Shown piece after piece: positions 54,343 through 62,580 of a stretch of DNA of 64,000 nt. Each line of letters starts with the position of its first letter. The stretch's first letter is position 1. The notes under the pieces were generated by a model, which worked only from the letters and a program-made list of their open reading frames with translations, was not told where the DNA came from and ran no database searches. Made by a program: the position numbers and the translations under genes. The DNA is from Sulfuritalea sp. (lineage in GTDB: Bacteria > Pseudomonadota > Gammaproteobacteria > Burkholderiales > Rhodocyclaceae). Where the stretch lies: the NCBI GenBank assembly GCA_030651305.1, contig JAUSCI010000028.1, positions 1 to 64,000 on the forward strand. The letters run 5' to 3'.

Positions 54343-54807
54343 TCATTGTGCTCGCCAGGCGAGGTCTTCGCGTGTGGCGTCGGCCCAGCAGTTGGGGGTC
54401 TCGTAGAGCCGGATTCGCTCGAGGTGAAGATGATTGCCGTAGCTGTCACGGTACAGCGGATCAAGAATGGAAAAGGCAATGCGGGCAAGGTTTTCCGCGG
54501 TCGGCACGGCGTCGAGCACAACCGTCTTGTGGTTGGGCAGGCTGCGCAAAAAGTCCGCCACGGCCTGATCGCCGCGCCAGACCAGAAAGGCATGGTCCCA
54601 TACATCGACCACATGCCGCTTGGCGATGGCCTTGACTTCGGAAAAATCCATCACCATGCCATCGTCCGGCTGACCTGCGGCCTCGATGACGCCGCCACCG
54701 AGGGTAATTTCAAGCGCATAGCGGTGGCCGTGCAGGTGGCGGCACTGGCTTTGATGATTCGGGATCCGGTGACCGGCATCGAATTCGAGACGGCGGGTTA
54801 TATGCAT
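54343..54807 (-). CDS. queD: 6-carboxytetrahydropterin synthase QueD
   Basis: 154 residues of the 6-pyruvoyl-tetrahydropterin synthase fold. Zinc His residues in FDAGHRI and HLHGHRY, catalytic Cys in SQCRHLHGH, MVMDFSEVKAI, and WDHAFLV are all present, and the Glu in LERIRLYETP. It makes 6-carboxytetrahydropterin for queuosine. Confidence 0.9.
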   Translation of the reverse strand: MHITRRLEFDAGHRIPNHQSQCRHLHGHRYALEITLGGGVIEAAGQPDDGMVMDFSEVKAIAKRHVVDVWDHAFLVWRGDQAVADFLRSLPNHKTVVLDAVPTAENLARIAFSILDPLYRDSYGNHLHLERIRLYETPNCWADATREDLAWRAQ

Positions 54808-54883
54808 GGCCAGGAGGGTCGTGTTTGTGGCAAAGTGGTTGCAAATGCGCGGGCGAGTTTTCGCGCATTATAGCGGCGCCTCG

Positions 54884-54906
54884 GCGCCGTCCCGCCAGCG
54901 CCGACT
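54884..54906 (-). repeat. interspersed 23-bp repeat, copy I (queD / radical SAM intergenic region)
   Basis: Minus-strand copy with CAAG at its left end; the other end diverges (GGCGCCG instead of the usual). It lies 77 bp from the queD start and 41 bp from the radical SAM start. Confidence 0.85.
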
Positions 54907-54946
54907 CTTGGTTGTGCCTGCACTTTCGCCGTTCTCTCGATTCGCC

Positions 54947-55792
54947 ATGTCCCGCATTCTGCTCAAAACTGAAGACCATTCCCGCGACAGCGCCGGCATG
55001 CGCTATGTCTATCCGGTGATCTCGCGCCGGGCCGGCGGCGTTTCGGTCGGCATCAATCTGAATCCCAACAATGCCTGCAACTGGCGTTGCATCTATTGTC
55101 AGGTTCCCGAGCTCAAGCGCGGCGGGCCGCCGCCGATCGATCTGGTCCTGCTTGAGCGGGAATTGAACGATTTCCTGGACTGGGTTCAGTCAGGCGACTT
55201 CATGGCGACACGGGTGCCGGCGGGGGCACGCCGGCTGGTCGATGTGGCATTTTCGGGGAATGGCGAGCCGACCAGCGCCGCCGAGTTTTCCGATGCCGTG
55301 GCGATTGCCGGGCGCGTGCTGGCCGCGCACGATCTGGCCGGCAAGCTTGTCATGCGCTTGATCACGAACGGCAGCCTGCTCGACCGCAAGGCCGTTCAAG
55401 CCGGCATTGCGCGAATCGGCAAGTCTGCCGGAGAGGTCTGGTTCAAAGTCGATACGGGCACGTCGGCCGGGCTGGCCCGCATCAACGGCACCCGCGCCAG
55501 GCCGGAAGTTGTGGCGCGACGCTTGGCATGCTGCGCAGCGCTGGCGCCGACCTGGGTGCAGACCTGTCTGTTCAGGCTCGACGGCGAATTGCCCGCGGTG
55601 CAGGAAGTGGATGCGTATCTGGCGCTGCTGGCGCCCTTGGCGCAGGCGCTCGCGGGAGTGCACCTGTACAGTCTGGCGCGGTCGTCGCTGCAAGCAGAAG
55701 GACCGCGCCTGGGGCGCATGGAGGCTGGACGGATGGAGGAAGTGGCGCGACGTATCCGCCAACTTGGGCTGACGGTGCGCGTCAGCCCGTAA
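54947..55792 (+). CDS. radical SAM protein (COG0731-like)
   Basis: 281 residues. The iron-sulfur site CNWRCIYCQ (C-x3-C-x2-C) follows NPNNA, and a SAM-binding FSGNGEPT segment and VDTGT are seen. The start MSRILLKTEDHS at 54947 is chosen; an upstream in-frame extension would run through the interspersed repeat and lacks resemblance. It resembles radical SAM enzymes of the tRNA-wybutosine-like group; the position next to queD hints at tRNA or pterin chemistry but it does not look like QueE. Confidence 0.82.
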   Translation: MSRILLKTEDHSRDSAGMRYVYPVISRRAGGVSVGINLNPNNACNWRCIYCQVPELKRGGPPPIDLVLLERELNDFLDWVQSGDFMATRVPAGARRLVDVAFSGNGEPTSAAEFSDAVAIAGRVLAAHDLAGKLVMRLITNGSLLDRKAVQAGIARIGKSAGEVWFKVDTGTSAGLARINGTRARPEVVARRLACCAALAPTWVQTCLFRLDGELPAVQEVDAYLALLAPLAQALAGVHLYSLARSSLQAEGPRLGRMEAGRMEEVARRIRQLGLTVRVSP

Positions 55793-55878
55793 TGTGGGCA
55801 TCAAGCTCGTCGTTGTCTCTTTTGGAGACTGGGACTATCGGGTAAAATTCAACTTTTCCACCTGACAAAACTACGGCA

Positions 55879-57120
55879 ATGGCATTAATAGTCCAGAAAT
55901 ACGGCGGTACGTCAATGGGTTCCCCTGACCGTATCCGCAATGTCGCCAGGCGCGTCGCGCGCTGGAAGGCGCAGGGGCATCAACTGGTGGTGGTGGTTTC
56001 CGCCATGAGCGGCGAGACCAACCGCCTGATCGCGTTGGCCAAGGAGGTTTCTCCCCAGCCCGACGCACGCGAATTCGACGTGATGCTGTCCACCGGAGAG
56101 CAGGTCACGATCGCCCTGTTGGCGATGGCGATCCGGGATCTCGGCCTCAAGGCCAAAAGCTACACCGGCGGCCAGGTGAAGGTGCTGACCGACAACACGT
56201 TCACCAAGGCGCGCATTCTTGAGATCGACGATGCAAATATGCGCCGCGATCTAGACGACGATACGATAATCATCGTCGCCGGCTTTCAGGGAGTTGACGC
56301 CGACGGCAACATCACCACGCTGGGTCGCGGCGGCTCGGATACCTCGGCGGTGGCGCTTGCGGCGGCGCTGACGGCCGACGAGTGCCAGATTTACACCGAC
56401 GTCGACGGCGTATACACCACCGACCCGCGCATCGTGCCCGAGGCCAGAAAGCTGGATCGCATTACCTTCGAGGAAATGCTGGAAATGGCCAGCCTGGGCT
56501 CCAAAGTGCTGCAGATCCGCTCGGTCGAATTCGCCGGAAAATACAAAGTCAAACTGCGCGTGCTCTCCAGCTTCGAAGAAGAAGGCCAGGAGACCAACGG
56601 CACGCTCATCACTCTTGAGGAAGACACCAACATGGAACAACCGATCATCTCCGGCATCGCCTTCAACCGCGACGAAGCCAAGCTTACCGTGCTCGGCGTG
56701 CCCGATCGTCCCGGCATCGCCTACCAGATCCTCGGCCCAATCGGCGACGCCAACATCGACGTCGACATGATCATCCAGAACGTCGGCCACGATGGCACGA
56801 CGGATTTTTCCTTTACGGTCAATCGCGGTGATTTCGACCGTGCCAAAAAGATGCTGGAAGAGCAGATCAAGTCGCAGATCGGCGCGCGCGCCATCAAGGG
56901 CGACAACAAGATCTGCAAAGTTTCCGCCGTCGGCGTCGGCATGCGTTCGCATCCCGGCGTCGCCAGCACGATGTTCCGCACCCTGGCCGAGGAAGGCATC
57001 AACATCCAGATGATCTCGACCTCCGAGATCAAGATTTCGGTCGTGGTCGACGAAAAGTACCTGGAGCTTGCAGTGCGTGTTTTGCACAAGGTATTCGAAC
57101 TGGATCAGCAGCCGGCTTGA
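55879..57120 (+). CDS. lysC: aspartate kinase LysC
   Basis: 413 residues: KYGGTSMGSPDRI, VVVVSAMSGETN, GRGGSDTSAVALAAAL and TDVDGVYTTDPR of the kinase domain, then two ACT domains (about 265-400) for feedback control. It phosphorylates aspartate, the first step to lysine, threonine and methionine. It is a single-function kinase of the proteobacterial alpha-beta type. No clear ribosome site is seen before the ATG. It is monocistronic, ending at a strong terminator. Confidence 0.96.
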   Translation: MALIVQKYGGTSMGSPDRIRNVARRVARWKAQGHQLVVVVSAMSGETNRLIALAKEVSPQPDAREFDVMLSTGEQVTIALLAMAIRDLGLKAKSYTGGQVKVLTDNTFTKARILEIDDANMRRDLDDDTIIIVAGFQGVDADGNITTLGRGGSDTSAVALAAALTADECQIYTDVDGVYTTDPRIVPEARKLDRITFEEMLEMASLGSKVLQIRSVEFAGKYKVKLRVLSSFEEEGQETNGTLITLEEDTNMEQPIISGIAFNRDEAKLTVLGVPDRPGIAYQILGPIGDANIDVDMIIQNVGHDGTTDFSFTVNRGDFDRAKKMLEEQIKSQIGARAIKGDNKICKVSAVGVGMRSHPGVASTMFRTLAEEGINIQMISTSEIKISVVVDEKYLELAVRVLHKVFELDQQPA

Positions 57121-57158
57121 TGCCGGCGCACAAAGCAGTTTCCTGTTGAGGAAAGAAG

Positions 57159-57182
57159 AACCCCGGCCTTGCGCCGGGGTTT
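57159..57182. terminator. bidirectional rho-independent terminator between lysC and the flavodoxin-like gene
   Basis: Stem AACCCCGGC/GCCGGGGTT with a five-base loop, followed by TTTGTGTT; on the other strand AA-rich sequence precedes it. Both converging genes end near it. Confidence 0.8.
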
Positions 57183-57194
57183 GTGTTCATGGAC

Positions 57195-57686
57195 TCAGAA
57201 CACGCCCATGGCGAGTCCGGCGGCCAGCGTTGCTCCCAGTTCCCGGCAACGATCAAGGTCAGTTGCACTGATCGTTTTCGGGGCAAGAATTTTCTCCGGC
57301 GTTTGTGCGTGGGTACAAACGATCACAGCCTGGGCGACCGCTCGCAGACGCCAACCGGTGGCGATGCGGTCGATCTGCCGTACCGCGTTTTGTCCATCGC
57401 TGCCGGCGCAGACCAGCACTGCATATGGCCGGCCATTGATCCGCTCGAGCGCGGGGTAGTAGCAGCGGTCGAAAAAATCCTTCATGAGTCCGGAGATCGC
57501 CGCGAGATTTTCCGGCGTGGCAAATACGTAGGCATCTGCGTCGATCACGTCTGCCGCCTGGGCCGCGGAGGCATGCAACAGGCGCGTCGTCACTCCATTC
57601 TCCGCGGCAGCGCCGGCAAGCAGTGCACGTGCCATTTGTTCGGTGCCGCCGGTCATTGAGTGGTATACGACGAGAAGGGTTTTCAT
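57195..57686 (-). CDS. flavodoxin / NAD(P)H-dependent FMN reductase-like protein
   Basis: 163 residues. FMN phosphate loop VVYHSMTGGTEQMA near the N-terminus and ADAYVFATPENLAAISGLMKDFFDRCY match the flavodoxin-like NADPH reductase fold. Cytoplasmic, single gene; the electron partner is unknown. Confidence 0.85.
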   Translation of the reverse strand: MKTLLVVYHSMTGGTEQMARALLAGAAAENGVTTRLLHASAAQAADVIDADAYVFATPENLAAISGLMKDFFDRCYYPALERINGRPYAVLVCAGSDGQNAVRQIDRIATGWRLRAVAQAVIVCTHAQTPEKILAPKTISATDLDRCRELGATLAAGLAMGVF

Positions 57687-57780
57687 CCTGTTGAATTATG
57701 CGCCGCTTGAGTCCACCCATGTCCATGCCGCTCGCGTAGGATTCAGTCTCACTGCCGGCTTTGCCGGAAAACAAGAACCC

Positions 57781-57800
57781 GCAATGGAATGTTCCATTGC
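57781..57800. promoter_or_regulatory. perfect inverted repeat just upstream of the diguanylate cyclase
   Basis: GCAATGGAA-TG-TTCCATTGC, 9-bp arms and a 2-bp centre, ending 12 bp before the chosen start. It could be an operator for a dimeric regulator. Confidence 0.55.
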
Positions 57801-57811
57801 ACGCGCCCTTG

Positions 57812-58969
57812 ATGATGACGGAACTTATCGATCCACGCACATTTCTTCTCGTTGCCAACCTGCTGGGGATGTTCTGCGCGTTGGTGCTGTGGGTGCAGGC
57901 AAAAAGTTTCCCCGACGATATCGAGGGATTGAACGATTGGGCGATGGCGGTCGTGCTTATCGGAACCGCGTCGGGACTCGCTTCGATGCGTGGCATGTTT
58001 CCTGATGTTCTTGCCATCGTTGCCGCGAGCGGATCACTCCTGCTGGGACAATTTTTGCTCATTGTCGGATTGCAGCGCTATTCGGGACAGCAACCCAAGT
58101 GGCGCCCCGCGCTCGACGGCATCGCTGCGGTCTTGATTCTGATCGTGTGGCTGACTTACGGTAGCCACAACTATCAGGGCCGCATTTTCATCATGGCTCT
58201 TGCCCATATTGGTTTGTTTTCCGCCGGGGCAGTTCTGGCATGGCGCGCCAGGCCGGCAGGATTTGGAAGTCGCTTTCTCTGCGCGTTTTTCTTGCTTGGC
58301 GTCGCGGTAGCGGTTTGGCGCATAAGCACGCTGTCAAGTGCGTTTGATCAGACTGACGACATCTTTGATCGCAACCTGATCCAGCAGGTGTATCTGGGAA
58401 TGTTTTCGCTCGGCGTATTGGGTTTGTCGGTCGGATTCATTCTTCTGACCAACGAGCGGCTACGGTCCGAGCTGGAATTCATGGCAACGCGTGATCCGAT
58501 GACCGGCGCGTTAAACCGTCGGGCGTTTTTCTCCCAGGCAGCTGTGGAATGGGCGCGTAGCGTGCGTGCGAATCGACCACTGGCAACAATTACGGCCGAC
58601 ATTGATTTCTTCAAGAAGGTCAACGACAAGTACGGCCATCACGTGGGCGACCTTGTCATCAAGGATTTCACGGTTCGTGCCTCGCAACTGCTGCGACTGC
58701 CGGATATCCTTGCCCGTTTCGGCGGCGAAGAATTCGTGATTTTGCTGCCCGATACCGGCATGGCCGAAGCCATGAATGTCGCGGAGCGTATTCGGCGCGA
58801 GATAGAAACTCATCGCAACAAGGCATTGCCCGCTTACACGGTAAGCCTTGGCCTGTCGGTAGCGCAGGGGGATGCTGGACAAGCTGCCGATATAGAGGCA
58901 TTGATTGCCGAGGCGGATGCGGCACTTTACCGGGCGAAGCAGGGTGGCCGGAATCGGGTCGAGGTATAG
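57812..58969 (+). CDS. membrane diguanylate cyclase
   Basis: 385 residues from the ATG at 57812 (an in-frame ATG at 57761 would place the palindrome inside the gene). About six membrane segments in the first ~210 residues form an unassigned sensor, then a GGDEF domain with TADIDFFKKVND and an intact FGGEEF; RxxD is not seen at the usual place. It should make cyclic di-GMP in response to a membrane signal. Confidence 0.9.
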   Translation: MMTELIDPRTFLLVANLLGMFCALVLWVQAKSFPDDIEGLNDWAMAVVLIGTASGLASMRGMFPDVLAIVAASGSLLLGQFLLIVGLQRYSGQQPKWRPALDGIAAVLILIVWLTYGSHNYQGRIFIMALAHIGLFSAGAVLAWRARPAGFGSRFLCAFFLLGVAVAVWRISTLSSAFDQTDDIFDRNLIQQVYLGMFSLGVLGLSVGFILLTNERLRSELEFMATRDPMTGALNRRAFFSQAAVEWARSVRANRPLATITADIDFFKKVNDKYGHHVGDLVIKDFTVRASQLLRLPDILARFGGEEFVILLPDTGMAEAMNVAERIRREIETHRNKALPAYTVSLGLSVAQGDAGQAADIEALIAEADAALYRAKQGGRNRVEV

Positions 58970-59070
58970 CCTTGGTCTGGCTTCGCAAGCTGCATATCAG
59001 CTTGATTGGGCAGGCTGTTGGCGATATTTTCGTTATCGCCAGCCGCGCCTTTGTGGTCCTGCTCGGTACG

Positions 59071-60363
59071 CTATCCCCTGGGCGGGGCGACTCTGCCTGT
59101 CGGAGGGGATGCGTCTTCTTGCACCGAGCAATCGACCCCTGCAAATGAGCGCCGGATGTCTCGCCGGATAGACAGAAGATCGCCGCGATCGACAAACTGC
59201 TCGATCGTTTCGATATCGGCGCTTGAAATGCCGTGCCCCGCAAATAACGCCTTCCACGAATCGATCTGTTTTGCGACTTCACAGCAAATCGATCGAGCCT
59301 CCTTTTCTTTGAGCAGGAAGCGGGCATGCGCTGACAGCATGTTTGCCATATCGACGGTGGTGCCTGCGCTGCCGATGCTCATGGCCTGGGCACCCAGCCC
59401 GGTTAACTGGGGCAGTGCATCATAGGACTTGGAAAGCTTCCATTGGCCATCATGGAGTACCAGCGAGTGATTCTTCTCGTGGTCATCCGTGTTGTCCATG
59501 AGCGCATTGAAAATCATTCGACGGAAAAGCTCGCGACACCCGTTCTTTGCCTCCCTGGAGTCAGCCGTGCGCAGCCCGTCGGCGAGCAGCAGGTAGCTGT
59601 ACAGATCCTCCAATGAAGCGTCCTGGGCGAGCATCATGGTTTTCGCCGAGACGCAGTGAAGGCGCGCGTTGCCAACCCGATCAAATCGCCGGGTCAGAAA
59701 AACGTGTCCGCTCGGGATGCGCTTGATGTCGCAGTCGACGGCATCGATTCCGCATTCGATCTGCAGCCTGTTCGACGCATACTCGACCAGCCCTATGTCG
59801 GCGGGGTCGTCGGCCTGCGGAAATTTGGCGATCCACAACGTCCCATCAATGACGACCTGGGTCTTTGGGCGAGCGCCACCAAGGGTCTTGCTCGGGCGAA
59901 TCAGGCGGCGCTGTCTCTCGTCGACCTTTTCGCCTGCGCGGATCCGCCGGATCAGGGTATCGATTTCCTCGAGCGATTCGAGCGGAAGCGCCGGGGAAGA
60001 TTCGCAGGGAATGTAGCGGGAATCGTCGGCAGAAAAGCCGAGCGCACCAAACCGTCCGTCCCCAGCCATGTAGAGGTAGTCGATGGGCGCCAGCCGCGCC
60101 GGTTTCTCGATCTTCCGAATCACAAGCTGACCCCACCGATCGGGGCAGCAGTCCTCCAGGAAAGGCGGCAGGCCGCGATCACCCAGCGGCAACCATTCGT
60201 TGCGAGCATTCAGCGGGTGAGGGCTTATCCAGCTCGCTGGAATTTCGCCATTGAACGCGAACACGCAATGCTTCTGGCCGGGCAGCAGATGGACTTCACC
60301 GATTCTGACCGGCGAAGCCGGATCCGCGAGCCACCAGGCGGATAACTTCGCTGGCACGCTCAT
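59071..60363 (-). CDS. hipA: HipA-family serine/threonine kinase toxin
   Basis: 430 residues. HipA N-subdomain, the glycine-rich KTLGGARPKTQVVID loop, IAKFP, the catalytic NALMDNTDDHEKNHSLV (D and N) and the metal Asp in SKSYDALPQ are present. HipA phosphorylates glutamyl-tRNA synthetase or other targets and induces dormancy. It overlaps the HTH gene upstream (ATGA). gltX, encoding a classic HipA target, lies 0.8 kb away. Confidence 0.88.
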   Translation of the reverse strand: MSVPAKLSAWWLADPASPVRIGEVHLLPGQKHCVFAFNGEIPASWISPHPLNARNEWLPLGDRGLPPFLEDCCPDRWGQLVIRKIEKPARLAPIDYLYMAGDGRFGALGFSADDSRYIPCESSPALPLESLEEIDTLIRRIRAGEKVDERQRRLIRPSKTLGGARPKTQVVIDGTLWIAKFPQADDPADIGLVEYASNRLQIECGIDAVDCDIKRIPSGHVFLTRRFDRVGNARLHCVSAKTMMLAQDASLEDLYSYLLLADGLRTADSREAKNGCRELFRRMIFNALMDNTDDHEKNHSLVLHDGQWKLSKSYDALPQLTGLGAQAMSIGSAGTTVDMANMLSAHARFLLKEKEARSICCEVAKQIDSWKALFAGHGISSADIETIEQFVDRGDLLSIRRDIRRSFAGVDCSVQEDASPPTGRVAPPRG

Positions 60364-60680
60364 GAGCGACAGCTCGATCGCTGCGCTCGACGGACGTCCA
60401 TCGCCAGTGCCACGGAATCCTTCTCAGGGGCCGCCAGGGCGCCCAGGTCGGCCGCTTTCCCTGCGAGCCATAGAGCGACCGCATAAACCCCCATCCCAAC
60501 GGTTGGATCACCCGTTTCCATGCGGGCAAGCGTCGGCACGGATGTATTCATTCGCTCCGCCCACGAGCGCAGACTTTCGCCACGGCGCTCCCTGGCAGTA
60601 CGCAGGGACATACCCAGCCGCATCAGCGCATCATGTGCGGCGAACGGGAGTGCGTCGTTGGAGTTCGATGGTCTGGACAT
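60360..60680 (-). CDS. hipB: HipB-like HTH antitoxin
   Basis: 106 residues with an XRE-type helix-turn-helix (LRTARERRGESLRSWAERMNTSVPTLARME). The ATG at 60680 is chosen since it leaves the adjacent inverted repeat outside the gene; ATG at 60686 and TTG at 60698 are alternatives. It precedes and overlaps hipA, as in type II toxin-antitoxin pairs, and should neutralise HipA and repress the operon. Confidence 0.85.
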   Translation of the reverse strand: MSRPSNSNDALPFAAHDALMRLGMSLRTARERRGESLRSWAERMNTSVPTLARMETGDPTVGMGVYAVALWLAGKAADLGALAAPEKDSVALAMDVRRAQRSSCRS

Positions 60681-60682
60681 AC

Positions 60683-60724
60683 ACATATAATTGCACAAAA
60701 CATCATTTATGGCAAACTATATGT
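60683..60724. promoter_or_regulatory. inverted repeat, probable HipB operator
   Basis: ACATATA-A-TTGC on one side and GCAA-AC-TATATGT on the other, immediately upstream of hipB in an AT-rich patch unlike the surrounding DNA. It would cover the promoter. Confidence 0.6.
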
Positions 60725-60765
60725 TACGTTTTCTATTCGGGTTGCAGGATTGATATACGCGCCGC

Positions 60766-60981
60766 ATGATGAATCCATGTGAGAAATTCACCGAGCATGA
60801 CCTGCGAGCCAGGGTCGCGAGCGATGCCGAAACCCTGGAGCGCGCGAGGCAGTTGATGACGCACTCCGATGCAAGGATGACGGACAGAGTCTACCGACGC
60901 AAGCCGAAACGCGCACTACCAGTTCGTCATTGGGCAAGTCGGTTTCCATCGGACGATTTCGTCTGGAAACACTTGTCATAA
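60766..60981 (+). pseudogene. C-terminal stub of a phage-type tyrosine recombinase
   Basis: 71 codons reading FTEHDLRARVASDAETLERARQLM, HSDARMTDRVYRRKP, the end of a phage integrase including the active-site Tyr. The catalytic Arg and H-x-x-R parts are missing. It lies 10 bp from the 3' end of tRNA-Val. Confidence 0.75.
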
Positions 60982-60991
60982 CCAGGTTTGA

Positions 60992-61066
60992 TGGTGGGCG
61001 GTACTGGGATCGAACCAGTGGCTTCCACCGTGTGAAGGTGGCACTCTACCGCTGAGTTAACCGCCC
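60992..61066 (-). tRNA. tRNA-Val (anticodon CAC)
   Basis: Acceptor GGGCGGT/ACCGCCC, anticodon loop TTCACAC between CCACC and GGTGG, T loop TTCGATC and encoded CCA. It faces away from gltX. Confidence 0.95.
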
Positions 61067-61164
61067 GGAAAGAGGCGCGCATTTAACCACAAAGCGCCAG
61101 CGACGGTCAATCGAAGTGCCAGCGTGGCGTAGAATTCGCGACTTTCCCCGAGCTTTGAAACCTT

Positions 61165-62577
61165 ATGACGGTTCGCACCCGCTTCGCCCCCAGTCCTACC
61201 GGTTTTCTGCATATCGGCGGCGCTCGCACAGCCTTGTTCGCTTGGGCCTATGCCCGCCGTCATGGCGGTACATTCATCCTGCGCATCGAGGACACGGATG
61301 TGGCACGTTCGACGCCGGAGGCGGTGCAGGCGATACTCGACGGCATGCAGTGGCTTGGGCTGGCGCATGACGAGGGTCCGTTCTACCAGATGCAGCGCAT
61401 GGAGCGCTACAAGCAGGTAATCGCCGAGATGTTGGCGGCGGGCACGGCCTATCACTGCTATACGTCGAAAGACGAACTCGATGCCTTGCGTGCCGAACAG
61501 GAAGCCAGGAAGGAAAAGCCCCGCTACGATGGTCGCTGGCGGCCCGAGCCGGGCAAGATCCTGCCGCCGCCGCCGGCCGGCGTGCCGCCCGTGGTGCGTT
61601 TCCGCAATCCGCAGCAGGGCGCGGTGGCGTGGCAGGACCAAGTCAAGGGACGCATCGAAATCGCCAACGGCGAGCTCGATGACTTCATCATTGCCCGCGC
61701 CGACGGCACGCCAACCTACAACTTCTGTGTCGTGGTCGACGACTATGACATGGCGATTACCCATGTGATTCGCGGCGACGACCACGTCAACAACACGCCG
61801 CGCCAGATCAACCTGCTGCAGGCGCTCAAGGCGCCAGTGCCGCTGTACGCACACCTGTCGATGATTCTCGGCGACGATGGACAGAAACTGTCCAAGCGTC
61901 ACGGCGCGGTATCGGTGATGCAGTACGACGAGGATGGCTATCTGCCGGAAGCGATATTGAACTACCTGGCACGGCTCGGCTGGTCCCATGGCGACGAAGA
62001 AGTCTTCAGCATGGAGCAATTCGTCCAATGGTTCGATCTCGATCACATCACGGCGTCCGCCGCGCAGTTCAACACCGAGAAGCTGAACTGGCTCAACGCC
62101 CATTACCTCAAGCTGGCCGATCCGCAGCGGCTCGCCGCCGAGGCGACGCGCCGTCTGGCGCGGCAGGGCGTGGCTGTCGCCGACGGTCCCGAGGTGGCGA
62201 GCGTGGTAGCCCTGTACCGGGATCGCATCGGCAACCTGAATGAACTGGCCGATGCCGTGCATCCATTCTTTGTCGCACCCAAGCCGAGCGCCGAACTAAG
62301 TGCCCAGCACTTTACCGAGCTTGCACTAAGGAGCTTGAGCGCGCTACGCGAGCGCTTGTCGACATGCGCCTGGCAGGCGGCCGAACTGGGGCCGGCGGTC
62401 AAGCAGACGGCTGCCGAATCGGGCCTGAAAATGCCGCAGCTGGCGATTCCCTTGCGCGTGGCCCTGCTCGGGCTGCCTCAGTCGCCTTCGATCGATGCAG
62501 TGCTGGAGGTCATGGGCCGCGAGCGCGTGCTGGCGCGCCTGGCTGCGGTGTTGACGGCCGTCAACAAGCCGTTCTAA
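61165..62577 (+). CDS. gltX: glutamyl-tRNA synthetase GltX
   Basis: 470 residues. Class I synthetase with [14 protein letters not shown] (HIGH) and [10 protein letters not shown] (KMSKS), IEDTDVARS and [12 protein letters not shown]. It charges tRNA-Glu with glutamate. Length is normal for bacterial discriminating GluRS. Confidence 0.96.
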   Translation: MTVRTRFAPSPTGFLHIGGARTALFAWAYARRHGGTFILRIEDTDVARSTPEAVQAILDGMQWLGLAHDEGPFYQMQRMERYKQVIAEMLAAGTAYHCYTSKDELDALRAEQEARKEKPRYDGRWRPEPGKILPPPPAGVPPVVRFRNPQQGAVAWQDQVKGRIEIANGELDDFIIARADGTPTYNFCVVVDDYDMAITHVIRGDDHVNNTPRQINLLQALKAPVPLYAHLSMILGDDGQKLSKRHGAVSVMQYDEDGYLPEAILNYLARLGWSHGDEEVFSMEQFVQWFDLDHITASAAQFNTEKLNWLNAHYLKLADPQRLAAEATRRLARQGVAVADGPEVASVVALYRDRIGNLNELADAVHPFFVAPKPSAELSAQHFTELALRSLSALRERLSTCAWQAAELGPAVKQTAAESGLKMPQLAIPLRVALLGLPQSPSIDAVLEVMGRERVLARLAAVLTAVNKPF

Positions 62578-62580
62578 AAC

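Noticed and set aside
54947-55792. QueE (7-carboxy-7-deazaguanine synthase) for the radical SAM gene beside queD
   Set aside because: Its length, C-x3-C-x2-C context and downstream motifs resemble COG0731 proteins, not QueE.
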